Assembly: GCA_004555765.1 (NCBI GenBank)
Contig: SFHG01000008.1
Coordinates: 1-47,538 of the forward strand
DNA length: 47,538 nt
Direction: 5' to 3'
From: Bacteroidales bacterium
GTDB taxonomy: Bacteria > Bacteroidota > Bacteroidia > Bacteroidales > Porphyromonadaceae
Shown here: one piece after another, positions 1-8,106 of the stretch
Layout: the number at the start of each line of letters is the position of its first letter
Numbering within the stretch: position 1 is the first letter of the stretch
Notes under the pieces: generated by a model
Told to the model about the DNA's origin: nothing
What the model saw: only the letters and a program-made list of their open reading frames with translations
Database searches by the model: none
Position numbers and translations under genes: made by a program

Positions 1-551
1 CCGGAGAGAATGATGGCGGCATCGAGGACGGGATTGGCGCTCGTGAGGGTAGTCTGTATGCCGGAGTTGGGGTCAAACCAGGGGTTATCGTTGATATCGA
101 TACCTTCGCGCGCCATCTTGCCGAACCAGTCCCTCTGGGAGTAGGCGATCCGGACGCTTGTGTCGTCGTCACTGACCCACTTCAAGTCTTCGGGCAGGTC
201 GGAGCGGCTTTTCACGTCACCGAACTTCACCCGACCGAGGTCGGCTGCGGCACCTTTCCCGGGTCCGGACGTACCGCCATTGGTGCGCATATGGTAGCCG
301 CAAAACGCGAGATCCCAATCGAGGCGACTGAGTTGCTCGCCCTCGCGAATCTCTTGGTTGGGGGCTTTTCGGTTAAAGACTTCGCCCGTGCGGAGGTTGA
401 AGTAGAGCCAGTCGTGTGTCACACCGCTCTGATAGCCCGTGACACGGGGTAGGACGAGACCGTCGAAGGGCTCGGCGTCGTACTTGGTGTCGAGAATGCA
501 ACCGTGGAAGATGAAGGCACAAAAGATAAGGAGTAGCGGCGTCTTTTTCAT
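1..551 (-). CDS. HmuY-like haem-binding lipoprotein (partial, C-terminus off the window)
   Basis: About 183 codons are open from an ATG at 551 to the left edge. The N-terminus is a lipoprotein signal (MKKTPLLL..., likely lipidated Cys18). The body contains an HDWLYFNLRTGEVF stretch, then LDWDLAFCGYHMRTNGG, which resembles the 'YF-x-(6)-G...WDIAF' core of the HmuY family (cell-surface haemophores that pass haem to a TonB receptor). It starts 8 bases after the stop of the HmuR-like receptor gene, the pairing seen in Porphyromonas hmuY-hmuR, although here the receptor comes first. The C-terminal haem-ligand region is beyond the window, so His or Met ligation cannot be judged. The family call is from memory of the motif; the lipoprotein call is direct. 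Confidence 0.72.
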   Translation of the reverse strand, partial: MKKTPLLLIFCAFIFHGCILDTKYDAEPFDGLVLPRVTGYQSGVTHDWLYFNLRTGEVFNRKAPNQEIREGEQLSRLDWDLAFCGYHMRTNGGTSGPGKGAAADLGRVKFGDVKSRSDLPEDLKWVSDDDTSVRIAYSQRDWFGKMAREGIDINDNPWFDPNSGIQTTLTSANPVLDAAIILS

Positions 552-559
552 AAAGAGAG

Positions 560-2692
560 TCAGTCAAAACCAAGGAGGCGGTCGATGCTCGTCTCTATTT
601 GGACGAAGAAGCGCCTGCCGGGCGTGGCGGGGACGTTAAAAGCAGTGAGTCCGGAGCCTATGGTAGATGGAATATAGTCCGTGAGGTTATCCACCCCCAG
701 AGTGACTTTTACCTTGTCAAAGAAGACCTGCGTGACGCTGAGGTCGGAGATGAAATAAGCGGGGAGGTGTATGCGGAAGTAGGCTTCGTGCGAAAACTGC
801 TCTCCCGGAAGTCTGAGGCGGTCCTGAATATCGTAGGACTTGGCGCCCATCACAGAGGCACTGAGGGAGGCGGAGAGGCGGTAGTTTTTCCCCTTCCGCC
901 ACGCATAGCGAACACTTGCCGTGGCGGCGTGAGGAGAGGTGGGGTTGAGACGCAGCCCGTTGGTGCGGCTGATGTCGGCGTAGGAGTAGGAAGCGTTCAG
1001 CGTCCAGGAGTCGGAGGGCTGCCAGCGGGCAAGAATCTCGCACCCCAGGATGCGCTGAAAGGAGAGGTTGCGGTACTCGAAATTGTACTGCATATCATAG
1101 ATCTTCCACACGCCTTCGATCTTGTTCCTGTAAAAATTGCCGTAGAGAGCGCCGCTGACAAAGAAACGGGTGTCCGAGTACTCTGCACCGATAGACACGT
1201 AGTCGTTGCGCTCCGGTCTCATAAACTCGTCCCCGCGGATCATAAAGATACCGAGGTGATCCCAATTAAAGAACAGTTCCTTGATGGACGGTGCGCGGTA
1301 GCCTTTGGCGTACACGGCACGAAAACTCCAATGCTCGTCCGGCGAGAACTTTCCCGCCAAGGCCGGCATCCAGGCGAATCCGAAGTGTCCCGTGTAGCTC
1401 GTACGGAGACCGAGATTCAGGAGCCACCGGTCGGAGAGCGTCCATTCGTCCTGGAGATAGGCTTCCGTCTCACTGAGTGCCCTCGAGAGCATCTCCCGTG
1501 ACCCTTTCCCCGCAAAACGGTCGCTCGTAAGCTCATCAGACGGATGCTCGACACCGAGGGTGAGGGCGTGACCCGTGAAATAGGTACTCGTCAGTGAGAG
1601 GCGGGGTCTGAGGATTCGGGAGGCGTAGACCATCTTCCGCTCGTCGCGGATCTCGTGGCGCTTATACCGGGTGTAGAAGTCCGCGTGAAGTGCCGCACTG
1701 AGGGTGAACCAATCCCGAAACGACCAAGAGACGCGCCCGCCTACGGTGTAGTCTTCCGACTGGGTGAAGGCGAGGTTCTGGTAGCCGTCATACTGGTTCA
1801 TCTGGAAAAGATTGCCATAGACCATCGCCTTGAAGCGGTCGGATGGTTCGAAATACACCTTCTGCGAGAGGGTCAGGTGCTCAGATCCCTCCACGCCCAT
1901 CACGGGACGCTTGAGGTCGGAGAGGATCGTGGTATCCGAGGGGAGGAAAGGGTTCGCTTCCCGGGTGTAGACCTTGGCGTCGTCTCCTGCTTGGTAGATG
2001 TTGTACGCATCGCTTGTCCCGTACCACGCATCGGTTTGGCTCGTGAAGCTGCCGAGGTGTGCGCCCATAGAGAGCCACGCTTGAAGGTTGGGGCGGTCGG
2101 CGTTTTTCTCGAACATCCAGAGGAAGTCCTTGGGCGAAGCATCGGGGAAGTTGAGTTCGTTCATCTGTCCCCATCGCATACCGGCATCTATCTCGAGCGG
2201 TTGCCTGCTCTTTTTGGTAATAAAGTCCACGACAGCACCCGTGGAAGCCCTACTCCCGTAAATGGTGGAAGAGGCACCTTTGACGATCTCGATACGGTCT
2301 ATGGAGTGGATGTTGAGCCGCTCGAAGTCGATGTTGCCGGCCATATCTCCTGCCATCCGCTCTCCGTCGAGGAGGAGCGTGACGTGCCTGGCGTCGAGTC
2401 CCTGGAGGTTGAGTTCGTTGCCAAAGGCGGCTTTCTGCACGTTGAGTCCCGCGGTCTGCTGGCGGAGCAGCGTCTCAATGCTGCCGTATCCGAGACCTGC
2501 CATACGCTTGCCGTCGATGACCTGGGTCGCGATGGGGGAGAGTTTGAGGGGTCTTTGAAGTCGCCGGACGGTGACGACGAAATCCTCGAGGTTGTGTGTC
2601 CTAAGGGTGTCTGCCTCCGCCTCCTTTTGCCCGTAGACAAGGGAGGGGAGGCAGAAAAGGGTTAATACAAAGAGCGTAAAGCCTCTATTCAT
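560..2692 (-). CDS. TonB-dependent haem receptor, HmuR-like
   Basis: A 710-residue outer-membrane receptor. A signal peptide (about residues 1-21) is followed by a TonB-box-like LEDFVVTVRR (35-44), a plug domain (about 50-165, with VTLLLDGERMAG and IEIVKGASSTIYGS) and a long beta-barrel ending in an aromatic-rich C-terminus. The YRAP motif characteristic of HmuR-type haem receptors is at Y465-P468; the neighbouring NPDL-type motif is replaced by something like RPERND. It should take up haem or haem-protein complexes using TonB energy. The start overlaps the preceding lipoprotein stop by one base (TAATG), suggesting translational coupling, and the HmuY-like gene follows 8 bases later. Haem specificity rests on YRAP plus the HmuY neighbour; another ligand is possible. 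Confidence 0.82.
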   Translation of the reverse strand: MNRGFTLFVLTLFCLPSLVYGQKEAEADTLRTHNLEDFVVTVRRLQRPLKLSPIATQVIDGKRMAGLGYGSIETLLRQQTAGLNVQKAAFGNELNLQGLDARHVTLLLDGERMAGDMAGNIDFERLNIHSIDRIEIVKGASSTIYGSRASTGAVVDFITKKSRQPLEIDAGMRWGQMNELNFPDASPKDFLWMFEKNADRPNLQAWLSMGAHLGSFTSQTDAWYGTSDAYNIYQAGDDAKVYTREANPFLPSDTTILSDLKRPVMGVEGSEHLTLSQKVYFEPSDRFKAMVYGNLFQMNQYDGYQNLAFTQSEDYTVGGRVSWSFRDWFTLSAALHADFYTRYKRHEIRDERKMVYASRILRPRLSLTSTYFTGHALTLGVEHPSDELTSDRFAGKGSREMLSRALSETEAYLQDEWTLSDRWLLNLGLRTSYTGHFGFAWMPALAGKFSPDEHWSFRAVYAKGYRAPSIKELFFNWDHLGIFMIRGDEFMRPERNDYVSIGAEYSDTRFFVSGALYGNFYRNKIEGVWKIYDMQYNFEYRNLSFQRILGCEILARWQPSDSWTLNASYSYADISRTNGLRLNPTSPHAATASVRYAWRKGKNYRLSASLSASVMGAKSYDIQDRLRLPGEQFSHEAYFRIHLPAYFISDLSVTQVFFDKVKVTLGVDNLTDYIPSTIGSGLTAFNVPATPGRRFFVQIETSIDRLLGFD

Positions 2693-3321
2693 TACAGACC
2701 TTGGTTTTTCTTCCAGGCTGCGTAGTCTTCATCGAATTTTTTCTTTTCGGCTTCATAGTTATTGACGCGCGCAGGGTCGATCTTCTGGCGGAAAACTTCT
2801 GCCTTGATGCCCATCATATTGAAGTCCAAATCGAATTGGATCTCGTGCGTCTCGGCGTTGACAAACATCGTGACTTTGCCGCCTGTGCCGCCCGGCATCT
2901 TGGGCATCTTCGGGCTGATTGCAGTGAGGGAAGTGACGCCGTTGTCGCCGTAGAGTTTGATCCAGCCGTCGCCGGGCATCTCGTCCTTTTCCCACTGATT
3001 CTCCGGCACAGGTTTGAGGTCTGCGTCGAAAAAGAGCCGGAGTGGCATCTTCGCGACAGAGAAGCCGTCGAGTTTGAGGTGAAGGGTGTTATCGGCCTTC
3101 CACTCGAAGTTGTACATCATAGGTGCGCCGGTTTTCAGACCGGTGAGGTTCTTTTCGCCCATAAAGGCGTGCGCACTCAGCACCACTTTTCCCGTGAGTA
3201 AAGTCTTGGCACTTTCGATTTTTTCGGTCTGTGTCATGGGTCCGGAAGGCTTGCTGCAAGAAGCGAGACCACCGAGGATGAGCGCCACAAGGGAGAGCGA
3301 GAGGATTGTTTTAAGTTTCAT
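2692..3321 (-). CDS. Lipoprotein of unknown function, first gene of the haem-uptake operon
   Basis: 209 residues beginning MKLKTILSLSLVALILGG with a lipobox and Cys22 (LASCSKPS), so probably membrane-anchored. The mature part has alternating beta-strand patterns (MYNFEWKADNTLHLKLDGF; KVTMFVNAETHEIQFDLDF), consistent with a calycin-like or sandwich fold, and a charged helical tail (NNYEAEKKKFDEDYAAWKK). I do not recognise a named family. It is the promoter-proximal gene of the three-gene operon: it overlaps the HmuR-like start by one base and sits 53 bases below a good -7 box. Context suggests a role in haem capture or handling, but no haem-binding motif is visible. Confidence 0.8.
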   Translation of the reverse strand: MKLKTILSLSLVALILGGLASCSKPSGPMTQTEKIESAKTLLTGKVVLSAHAFMGEKNLTGLKTGAPMMYNFEWKADNTLHLKLDGFSVAKMPLRLFFDADLKPVPENQWEKDEMPGDGWIKLYGDNGVTSLTAISPKMPKMPGGTGGKVTMFVNAETHEIQFDLDFNMMGIKAEVFRQKIDPARVNNYEAEKKKFDEDYAAWKKNQGL

Positions 3322-3373
3322 CGATTTGTTTGTTTTTTGATGAACATTATCATACGTAATCGTTTCACTATTG

Positions 3374-3405
3374 CAAAGGTAGATGGAATACGAACACGTG
3401 TCAAT
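3374..3405 (-). promoter_or_regulatory. Bacteroidota-type promoter for the haem-uptake operon
   Basis: On the minus strand, TACCTTTG (3381 to 3374) matches the -7 consensus TAnnTTTG exactly. An ATTG at 3405-3402, 20 bases upstream, could serve as the -33 element (consensus TTTG). The ATG at 3321 would have a leader of about 45 bases. No Fur-like box was recognised. Confidence 0.6.
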
Positions 3406-3524
3406 AGCGAAATTAGGTGAAATAAATGTCCCATTCCGGGTCAGAAAAAAGATCTTTCCCCAAAAGTAATGAAAAGGGGTATGTCTGTGGCGGACGAAGG
3501 GTGCCTTAATCGATCCCGAATCTT

Positions 3525-3602
3525 GGTACGTACCGCGGCGATTGCCTCGGTACGTAGGACAGACGGAAAAGACACAGACCGAGACTGACTTCTTGGTACG
3601 TA
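3525..3602. repeat. Intergenic palindromic repeat cluster (GGTACGTACC family), copy A
   Basis: Contains the perfect palindrome GGTACGTACC (3525-3534), GGTACGTA at 3549-3556, GACACAGACC at 3571-3580 and GGTACGTATC at 3595-3604. It lies in the 409-base gap between the divergent haem operon and the DUF4834 gene. The same modules recur in most long gaps of the window. Apart from this cluster and the promoter, nothing else was recognised in 3322-3730. Confidence 0.7.
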
Positions 3603-3730
3603 TCTTTTTCCCGGGGTTAAGGAGTCAGGCATTGCAGCTCCCTTCTAATCCTGCCAACTGCCCATACTCTTCCGTAAAATGGCTACATTTGTAGGACGCT
3701 CCACGATAAAATGGACGCTATCAGACTTTA

Positions 3731-4003
3731 ATGGGACAGATATTCCTCATCATACTTATCTTTATAGTGCTCCTGCTGTGGGGGCTCTACAGGTTCTTCA
3801 GTCCGGTCATCAAGGTGTACCGGCAGATGTTTGGAGCGGGTAGGAACCGCCCCGGAGACGGTGCCGGCAGTGGCAGAAGGGACCGCGAAGACACCGGTGC
3901 GCCAAAAGACGCAGCCGAAGAGCAATCGTCCGTCGACCTCATTCACGAGACCAATATGGATCTCGAGGGTGGCGAATATGTCGACTACGAAGAGGTAAAA
4001 TGA
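3731..4003 (+). CDS. Small membrane protein, DUF4834-like
   Basis: 90 residues: one N-terminal membrane helix (about residues 4-24, IFLIILIFIVLLLWGLYRFF), then a basic, Gly/Arg-rich linker, and an acidic tail ending GEYVDYEEVK. This architecture matches the Bacteroidota-restricted DUF4834 family of unknown function as I remember it. The ATG at 3731 directly precedes the helix. It stands alone on the plus strand upstream of tRNA-Asn. No function can be assigned. Confidence 0.72.
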   Translation: MGQIFLIILIFIVLLLWGLYRFFSPVIKVYRQMFGAGRNRPGDGAGSGRRDREDTGAPKDAAEEQSSVDLIHETNMDLEGGEYVDYEEVK

Positions 4004-4250
4004 GACCTTTGTATCGCACCTCATCGGCTGTGTTGCTTTCAGGATTCGGGGCCATAGCCAAGAGTACCGGAGTACACGCCTTTCGCCCTCACCCTTAGCG
4101 CACTGCATCTGAAGCACGCTGCAATAGTCTCCCCCCAAAAAACAGCGTTTGCTGTATCCCGGAACCTCCGTACAAAGGACTCGGAACAGGTCTTCGGAGA
4201 AGGGAATCAGCCCACAGACGCAAAAAAATTCTTCATTCCGGTCAGAAAAA
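4004..4250. other. Intergenic gap, nothing recognised
   Basis: Between the DUF4834 gene and the tRNA promoter. Minus-strand frames are open here, but the translation crosses the DUF4834 gene and has no family-like motif. No convincing hairpin or repeat of the window's families was seen. Confidence 0.5.
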
Positions 4251-4281
4251 TTTGGCAGTTTCGGAAAAGTTGGTATCTTTG
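4251..4281 (+). promoter_or_regulatory. Bacteroidota-type promoter of tRNA-Asn
   Basis: TTTG at 4251-4254, a 19-base spacer, then TATCTTTG at 4274-4281. This is an almost textbook -33/-7 pair, 55 bases upstream of the mature tRNA. Confidence 0.8.
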
Positions 4282-4336
4282 CGAAGTCAAACAACAGTAA
4301 AGAGGTTGCAGAGACACCCATAAGAGGGGCAAACAT

Positions 4337-4410
4337 TCTTCGTTAGCTCAGTTGGTTAGAGCATCTGACTGTTAATCAGAGGGTCCTTGGTTCAAGTCCA
4401 AGACGAAGAG
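4337..4410 (+). tRNA. tRNA-Asn (anticodon GTT)
   Basis: 74 bases forming a full cloverleaf. The acceptor stem is TCTTCGT (4337-4343) with ACGAAGA (4403-4409) and discriminator G4410. The D arm is GCTC...GAGC, the anticodon stem TCTGA/TCAGA with anticodon GTT at 4371-4373, and the T arm CTTGG-TTCAAGT-CCAAG. CCA is not encoded. It has its own promoter and a downstream hairpin. Confidence 0.96.
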
Positions 4411-4438
4411 CAGACACACACGCATCAAGCGCAAAGAA

Positions 4439-4473
4439 AATAAGGACTTGCAGGAAATCTGCAAGTCCTTATT
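4439..4473 (+). terminator. Hairpin terminator after tRNA-Asn
   Basis: A perfect 15-bp stem, AATAAGGACTTGCAG (4439-4453) with CTGCAAGTCCTTATT (4459-4473), and a 5-base loop. A-rich bases precede it and T-rich bases end it, so it could act in both directions; it lies 29 bases past the tRNA. Confidence 0.75.
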
Positions 4474-4529
4474 CGTTCGTGTGCGGACGTCTGTATTAAG
4501 AGGAGGGCAGAGCGTGTCCCTAAACAAGG

Positions 4530-4640
4530 TTGACGGAGAATCATCGAATGAAGCCCCGTAGGGACGCGGTGACATGGAGTACCGCTGTAAGCAGCCCACG
4601 GCAAAGAAGGAGGGTGCGTCGAAAGGTCGAAATGCAAGGC
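4530..4640 (+). repeat. REP-like repeat with GCCCCGTAGGG core (diverged copy)
   Basis: The stretch from about 4534 (GAATCATCGAATGAAGCCCC, GTAGGGACG) closely matches the inner end of the right half of the composite at 21022-21378, whose reverse complement reads GAATCATCGGATAAAGCCCC, GGAGGGGCG. Short GC-rich inverted repeats follow. It is one diverged copy of the same family. Small frames in this region on both strands look spurious. Confidence 0.6.
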
Positions 4641-4907
4641 GCTCCGGGCTGAGGGCGACGGGAGTATACCGGGGACACTCTTGGTCATATCCCGGACGCC
4701 GAAAGCAGCGCAGCACTTCGAACCATCGACACACCCTCTCTTCAAAAACCTTCTCTCAAAGAGATGGATGCAGAGGCGAAACAAACTGACCTTTTTCTCT
4801 CAGGTTCAAACCGTTTGTTGTTGCACCCTACCCAATAGGGGAGAAAGAGCGACCCTTGGGCACCCGCAACAACAGTAAAGTCTGCAACAGTTCGTTGTCA
4901 CCATGCT
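4641..4907. other. Intergenic gap with a weak inverted repeat
   Basis: The only structure seen is TGTTGTTGC (4816-4824) facing GCAACAACA (4866-4874), just beyond the end of the GH79 gene. It might mark that gene's transcript end, but there is no clear T-run, so no terminator is called. Confidence 0.4.
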
Positions 4908-6494
4908 TTATTTTCTCCTGAAAGAGAGGAAACAAGAGCTATGTGCCGGAAGCTCTGTCTCGCCCGCTTTCACCTCGGCACCCTCGATTTTTGGGAGACT
5001 ATTGTCTGCGCCTATGCTAAGCGGGGTTCCATTGAGCATCACCTCGTTGGAATCAAGGCTTTTAGCACTTAATAGGTATTGCTTGCCGTCAGCTGCCAGG
5101 TTAAGCGTTGCCGGTTGCTCGGTGGTGTTTATCACCAAAAATGTAACCCCATCAGTAGTTCCCTTCGTGTTGTGCGCAAAGAGGTACACCCCTTCCACAC
5201 TGCTCTTACCGGCGTCCAAAACATCTGTCCCCATCAACTTCGCCCAAAGATATGCGGCCCAATAGTTGGGCTTGGGCTCCAAGGTCGTCTGATCCACAAG
5301 TGAATACTCACTGGCAATTAGGGTGTTGTGCATGTGCACATACAGTCCGTTTCTTGCATTCGACCCCAATTGATAGAGGTAGCGGAACGTATCGAGATAA
5401 GTCGCTGCAAAGGGGTCACCACCGGCAGCTGCCTCCGCTGTCTCTGTATTCCAAAGGTTCTTCCCCGGAGCATATTTGTCTCGAAGTGCCTTGTAGTGTT
5501 CCAATGGAGCATCCGTTCTTTCAATCCACTCTTTATTCAGAGCGTTTTCCTTGGAGATGGAGAAGGGGTGCCCATCACGAAACATACGCATAGAGGCAGC
5601 CCCGTAGTGATGATAAGACAAAGCATCCATCTGTACTTTGGGTTCTGCAGAAAGGAGTTCTTCAGCCGTGTAGGTTTTCCCAGAAGACACAAGAGAGAAG
5701 TCTACGCCCTCCATTCCTTCTCCCACGGTACCGGGAGCCAGGACTGTCATCTCCGGAGCTTGCGCTTTAGTCCATTGATAAAACACCCTATGATCCTTGG
5801 CGTAATCTTCGGCATTATACTCAGGATCAATGGCACCGCCGGCAGAAGGCATTGTAGGCTCATTGAAGAGCTCTGCGGCAGCTATCGCTCCACCCAACTC
5901 CTTGGTATAGTCCAGGATCTTCTGTGCCTCTACCGGCGTCCATACCCCCTCCTTGTCACGCACGCCATTGCTCACCGCAAAAGAGGTGACGATCTGTGCA
6001 TCGACCGCCTTGGAAAAGTCTACTACACCCTTCCATTGTCCTTTGGTAAGGACATTCGCAAAGCCTTCTGGAGCCTTTTCCATCTGAGGCTCATCATTGT
6101 CTTGAAAATAGATTGCATTGGCCCACGTCCCGCTCACACGCATATAGGCCGGAGCTAATCCTTGTGCTAAGGCGATGATACGAGGGTTGGTGAGGTCGAT
6201 GGGTGCCAGCTTCATGTACATCGCCTCATTCTTTTGGGACACATCGTACCCCTCACCCAGCTGAGGCAAAATCGGAAGACCGTTCTCATCCTGCTTCATC
6301 TGGCTGTAGGGACGCCAAAACTCGCCACCCACCACTTCTGCCATCTCTACGTTGTAGGATTGGTAACGTGGACTCACCTCGCCCACTTTCTCCAAGTTGG
6401 AAGGATTAATCTGCAACAGCGCAGCTTTCTCCTTCTCCGAGCAACTCAAAAGCATAGTTGCAAGAACCATAACGCTTAATACTTTCTTACTCAT
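4908..6494 (-). CDS. Heparanase-like GH79 glycoside hydrolase lipoprotein
   Basis: 528 residues with a lipoprotein signal (lipidated Cys18, MLLSCSEK), so probably envelope-anchored and possibly surface-exposed. The catalytic (beta/alpha)8 domain has the clan A signature. The acid/base is in AELFNEPT (Asn211-Glu212-Pro213). The likely nucleophile Glu351 is in WNTETAEAAAGG, like the TETSSAYGGG region of animal heparanase. The following stretch (ARNGLYVHMHNTL...SLVDQTTLEPKPNYW) also parallels heparanase, where the chain ends its barrel. A C-terminal beta-domain (about 430-528) completes the fold. Retaining exo- or endo-beta-glucuronidase action on heparan sulphate or a related host glycan is the expected role. 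It stands alone; no sulphatase or lyase is nearby. Which GH79 activity it has cannot be read from sequence. Confidence 0.82.
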   Translation of the reverse strand: MSKKVLSVMVLATMLLSCSEKEKAALLQINPSNLEKVGEVSPRYQSYNVEMAEVVGGEFWRPYSQMKQDENGLPILPQLGEGYDVSQKNEAMYMKLAPIDLTNPRIIALAQGLAPAYMRVSGTWANAIYFQDNDEPQMEKAPEGFANVLTKGQWKGVVDFSKAVDAQIVTSFAVSNGVRDKEGVWTPVEAQKILDYTKELGGAIAAAELFNEPTMPSAGGAIDPEYNAEDYAKDHRVFYQWTKAQAPEMTVLAPGTVGEGMEGVDFSLVSSGKTYTAEELLSAEPKVQMDALSYHHYGAASMRMFRDGHPFSISKENALNKEWIERTDAPLEHYKALRDKYAPGKNLWNTETAEAAAGGDPFAATYLDTFRYLYQLGSNARNGLYVHMHNTLIASEYSLVDQTTLEPKPNYWAAYLWAKLMGTDVLDAGKSSVEGVYLFAHNTKGTTDGVTFLVINTTEQPATLNLAADGKQYLLSAKSLDSNEVMLNGTPLSIGADNSLPKIEGAEVKAGETELPAHSSCFLSFRRK

Positions 6495-6570
6495 ACTTAT
6501 TTATATATCTGTTAAAAATAAACTATTCAAAAGATCCCTTTTTCGATACGTTCCATACCACGCCACACAC

Positions 6571-6586
6571 GTAGGGCACGCCCTAC
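6571..6586. other. Short GC-rich hairpin downstream of bioC
   Basis: GTAGGGC (6571-6577) and GCCCTAC (6580-6586) form a compact inverted repeat between the end of bioC and the start of the GH79 gene. On the minus strand no T-run follows, so terminator activity is doubtful. The rest of 6495-6657 shows nothing clear. Confidence 0.4.
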
Positions 6587-6657
6587 ACCTCTCTTATACA
6601 CCTGTAATCGCCTCATAGGAGAAGGTGGGAGAGGAAAGACCTCTCTCGACCTCGACC

Positions 6658-7425
6658 CTATCGTTTTGCCGAAAGGAGAAGGGCGGAATAAGTGAGGGAG
6701 AGAGGTGCTCCGGGATAGAGACCGCCCGAGTGGCGCAAATCCTCTTCCATACGCACGAGACGGGCGGGCGTCCAGATGCCTTTTTGATCTGCGGGAAGCC
6801 CGCCGGTACCGGTCTTCCGAATGTGGCGGAGCAGCCCCGTAATGTCGGGAAACGAGAAGGTCTCTCTCATCTCCTCCATCCGGACATCAGTAAAGCCCCC
6901 TTGGGAGAGGGCTTCCCTGATCCCCGCCACTGTGGGATAGCTGAGGGCTTTGCCGGTGACAGCCGTCAGCTCGTGAAAGTTGTCGGGGAGGAACGTCCCC
7001 AGAAGGATCTGCCCCCTCCCCCGCTCAAGGTGTTCCGCGGACTTTTGGAAGAAAGCGACCGGATCCCGCCACCACTGAATGGAGGCATTGGAAGCAATCA
7101 AGGTATAGAGACCGCCCCACTCCATCGTCTCTGCGTCGCCTATGAGAATCCTGTGCCCCGTACCGGTCTTTTCACCGAGATAGGGCAAGACCTCAGGGGA
7201 GAGGTCGTTGAAGGTAAAGCGGCTGCCGGTGGGGAGGGTCGAGAGGAGCTTTTCGCTCAAAAGCCCCGTACCGCAACCCAGCTCCAGTACGTCTTCTGCC
7301 TCACCGGAGGTATCATGATAGAGGGCGATGAGACACCGGGCCATCTCTTTTTGGAAAAGAGCCTCGCTGTCATAGCTTGACCAAGCCCTCCCGAAGCGGG
7401 AACGGATGAGCGCTTTATCAATCAT
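6658..7425 (-). CDS. bioC: Malonyl-ACP O-methyltransferase
   Basis: 255 residues. It methylates malonyl-ACP so that fatty-acid synthesis can extend it to pimeloyl-ACP methyl ester, the first dedicated step of biotin synthesis. The class I SAM-binding motif VLELGCGTG is at about 46-54, and the N-terminal RFGRAWSSYDSEA block is typical of BioC (compare RFSRAA-x-x-Y). It is the last gene of bioB-A-F-G-C, starting 6 bases after the bioG stop. The pairing with BioG, the matching esterase, supports the call. Confidence 0.9.
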   Translation of the reverse strand: MIDKALIRSRFGRAWSSYDSEALFQKEMARCLIALYHDTSGEAEDVLELGCGTGLLSEKLLSTLPTGSRFTFNDLSPEVLPYLGEKTGTGHRILIGDAETMEWGGLYTLIASNASIQWWRDPVAFFQKSAEHLERGRGQILLGTFLPDNFHELTAVTGKALSYPTVAGIREALSQGGFTDVRMEEMRETFSFPDITGLLRHIRKTGTGGLPADQKGIWTPARLVRMEEDLRHSGGLYPGAPLSLTYSALLLSAKR

Positions 7426-7431
7426 CCGAAG

Positions 7432-8106
7432 TCAGAGGAAAAAATCGACCCACGAAGCGAAGGAGAGAAACGGGTAGTGTCCTTCACCCTCAAGCAGAGT
7501 GACGGGGATGTCCGCTTCCGACCAGTAGGCAGTTTGGTTGGCGGGCGGGATAATGAGATCTCTTCCGGAGACGAAAGCCCGTGACCAGGGAAGACGCGGA
7601 CAGACAATACAGTCACCCGCAGAGGCCTTCACGCAGTTGTAGACACCGAGAAGCTCGCCCTTGAGGTCTTCCGTGGAGCGGGCATGGAAAGTTTTGTAAA
7701 CATCAAGGAGCTTTTTGCCCCCGACCATACGGCGGTCGAATTTCTCCCTCGAGACTTCATCCAGTCCCCTCAGAGTGCCTTCGAAAACCGGTATCGGGAT
7801 ACCGTAAAGGTCGTGCATAGGGAGCGGAGTACCGTTCACGGCCACAGCCTTAAAGAGAGAAGGAAGCTTCTCCGACAGCCTATCCGCCGCCCAGACCCCC
7901 ATACTCCAAGCAAGTAGGAAGACACGCTCGTAGGCAGAAAAATCGGGCAACTCCGAGGGCAAAACCCGGTAGTCGTGAAAGGCGCAGTAATCCCAGCCCT
8001 CGGGGAGTGAGAGACGGGAAACAGCTTCGGGCGTGGTGCCCCACCCGGAGAAATAGAGGAGGAGGGTGCGGTTGCCCTTGTTTCGGACTTGGAAGGTTAT
8101 TTCCAT
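7432..8106 (-). CDS. bioG: Pimeloyl-ACP methyl ester esterase, BioG type (DUF452)
   Basis: 224 residues with an alpha/beta-hydrolase fold. The nucleophile is Ser68 in LLAWSMGVWAA (the BioG form of GxSxG). A probable Asp is in SGRDLIIPP and the His in EGEGHYPFLSF near the C-terminus. It would remove the BioC methyl ester to release pimeloyl-ACP for BioF. The N-terminus overlaps the end of bioF by 10 bases and bioC follows. BioG replaces BioH in many Bacteroidota; the order bioF-bioG-bioC is a standard arrangement there. Confidence 0.88.
   Translation of the reverse strand: MEITFQVRNKGNRTLLLYFSGWGTTPEAVSRLSLPEGWDYCAFHDYRVLPSELPDFSAYERVFLLAWSMGVWAADRLSEKLPSLFKAVAVNGTPLPMHDLYGIPIPVFEGTLRGLDEVSREKFDRRMVGGKKLLDVYKTFHARSTEDLKGELLGVYNCVKASAGDCIVCPRLPWSRAFVSGRDLIIPPANQTAYWSEADIPVTLLEGEGHYPFLSFASWVDFFL

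Noticed and set aside
599..2682. Long plus-strand open frames opposite the HmuR-like receptor
   Set aside because: Shadow frames; the minus strand encodes a complete TonB-dependent receptor with signal, plug and YRAP motif.
3728..4336. 202-codon minus-strand open frame overlapping the DUF4834 gene
   Set aside because: No family-like content, crosses the real plus-strand gene and the tRNA promoter.
4372..4878. Several small open frames after tRNA-Asn
   Set aside because: They run through the hairpin and REP-like repeat and encode low-information peptides.
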